Shown here in pieces: positions 5,725-6,221 of a DNA stretch of 6,221 nucleotides. A model generated the notes under the pieces. That model searched no databases. It was not told the DNA's origin and worked only from the letters and a program-made list of their open reading frames with translations. The position numbers and the translations under genes are program-made. The stretch spans positions 1 through 6,221 of the forward strand of contig JAISUA010000019.1 of the NCBI GenBank assembly GCA_031272305.1, given 5' to 3'. The stretch comes from Clostridioides sp. Its GTDB lineage: Bacteria; Bacillota; Clostridia; Peptostreptococcales; Peptostreptococcaceae. Positions within the stretch are counted from its first letter, which is position 1. Every line of letters starts with the position of its first letter.

Positions 5725-5802
5725 TTAAATTATACATCATTTTTTTATTTTAATATAAAATATTTTATTTTTATTTCATTTTGTATAAATTTAATAACAG
5801 TA

Positions 5803-6221
5803 TCAATATTTTTCACTTTGTTGTTTTTTTCTTTGTGAATATAACAACCATAATGCTATTGAGATTAGTCCTGCTCCCACTGCCCAGAATACTATTGAAC
5901 CTATACCACCTGGTGCTGGTAGTAAGAAGTTTGGTTTTTCTTCATCAAGTGGAGGGTCACCTATCTTTTGGTTGTCTATAGTGAAGTTCGCTTTGTTAGT
6001 TCCTTTTGCTAAAGTCACTTCTATCACGCTCTCTCTTCTGATATATCCATCTGGTGCTTTTGTTTCTACAAGGTAGAATTTGTTAGCTTGAGTTGGATCA
6101 ATAGGTATAGCCGTGAACATTCCCCAACCTTCTTCTATTGTAGAAGTTGTAACATCATCTTCACCTGTAGTGACTACTATATCTTCACCGTCATTGTTTT
6201 GTATAAACGTTCCGTCCAAGG
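5803..6221 (-). CDS. C-terminal part of a SpaA-like pilin or surface adhesin, 5' end outside the window
   Basis: The last 138 full codons are present; the reading frame continues past the right edge, so the first visible Leu (TTG) is not a start. The visible domain resembles the SpaA/Cna-B type. FYLVETKAPDGYIRR (48-62) is an E-box, in which the Glu (residue 52) helps form a Lys-Asn isopeptide bond inside the domain. The upstream acidic stretch (DGEDIVVTTGEDD) is an exposed loop. The end is a cell-wall sorting signal: LPAPG (100-104), a hydrophobic helix (about 106-127) and a basic tail (SQRKKQQ). The fourth position of the motif is Pro where Thr is usual. The two class C sortases downstream make a polymerised pilin likely. 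Whether it is the shaft or a tip or base subunit cannot be told, because the region where a pilin lysine motif would lie is not included. Confidence 0.9.
   Translation of the reverse strand, partial: LDGTFIQNNDGEDIVVTTGEDDVTTSTIEEGWGMFTAIPIDPTQANKFYLVETKAPDGYIRRESVIEVTLAKGTNKANFTIDNQKIGDPPLDEEKPNFLLPAPGGIGSIVFWAVGAGLISIALWLLYSQRKKQQSEKY

Larger units (their letters stand above)
5313..5802. other. 490-bp low-complexity spacer between pilin and sortase genes
   Basis: The plus strand is almost entirely T, G and A with very few C. The transcript of the minus strand is therefore A-rich, C-containing and G-poor (words such as AACAAACAACA) and should be largely unstructured. It contains an octamer tandem array (5669-5724), an imperfect direct repeat of about 36 bp (5550-5585 and 5611-5647) and one strong hairpin (5360-5407). 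An A/T-only palindrome lies just after the pilin stop (5755-5768). No G/C-containing terminator is seen after the pilin, so the sortase could be reached by readthrough. Long plus-strand readings through here are products of the stop-free repeats, not genes. Confidence 0.8.

Noticed and set aside
5428..5838. Plus-strand reading frame of 136 residues, very rich in Leu, Phe, Cys and Val.
   Set aside because: It arises from T/G-rich repeats that lack stop codons, has no good ribosome site, shows no helix-loop pattern of a real membrane protein, and its end overlaps the pilin gene on the other strand.

Overview
The window looks like chromosomal DNA of a low-GC Gram-positive anaerobe. The best guess is the Peptostreptococcaceae or a nearby clostridial lineage. 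This rests on three things: strong A/T bias; an LPXTG-type pilin with class C sortases; and a secreted protein that combines CWB2 cell-wall-binding repeats with a CAP domain, a style typical of Clostridioides and its relatives. Genus and species cannot be read from this sequence alone.

Every gene I accept lies on the minus strand, so transcription runs from the right edge to the left. In that order: (1) the 3' end of a SpaA-like, isopeptide-type pilin or surface adhesin with a C-terminal sorting signal (5803-6221, cut by the window edge); (2) a 490-bp spacer of low-complexity sequence with a hairpin near its downstream end; (3) a class C pilin-polymerising sortase (4476-5312); (4) a second class C sortase (2871-4331) that is unusually long because a further beta-rich domain follows its C-terminal membrane segment; (5) a small three-helix membrane protein (2428-2736); (6) a 920-bp gene-free region holding a terminator-like inverted repeat, a 47-bp tandem repeat array and a spaced direct repeat; (7) a CWB2-CAP protein (155-1504).

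Genes 1 to 5 read as the distal part of a sortase-assembled pilus locus. The pilin would be exported, processed at its LPXTG-like motif and polymerised by one or both sortases. The small membrane protein is a passenger or accessory of unknown role. The CWB2-CAP gene is separated by a long spacer with its own regulatory-looking sequence and is probably an independent unit. It attaches to the wall non-covalently, so the window holds two different strategies for surface display.

Features most worth a second look: the sortase fused to an extra C-terminal domain whose predicted topology is puzzling; the LPAPG variant of the sorting motif; non-ATG starts in all four complete genes; A-rich, G-poor simple-repeat spacers between every pair of pilus-locus genes; and the cluster of 47-bp repeats next to a 91-bp inverted-repeat element that may serve as the operon terminator.
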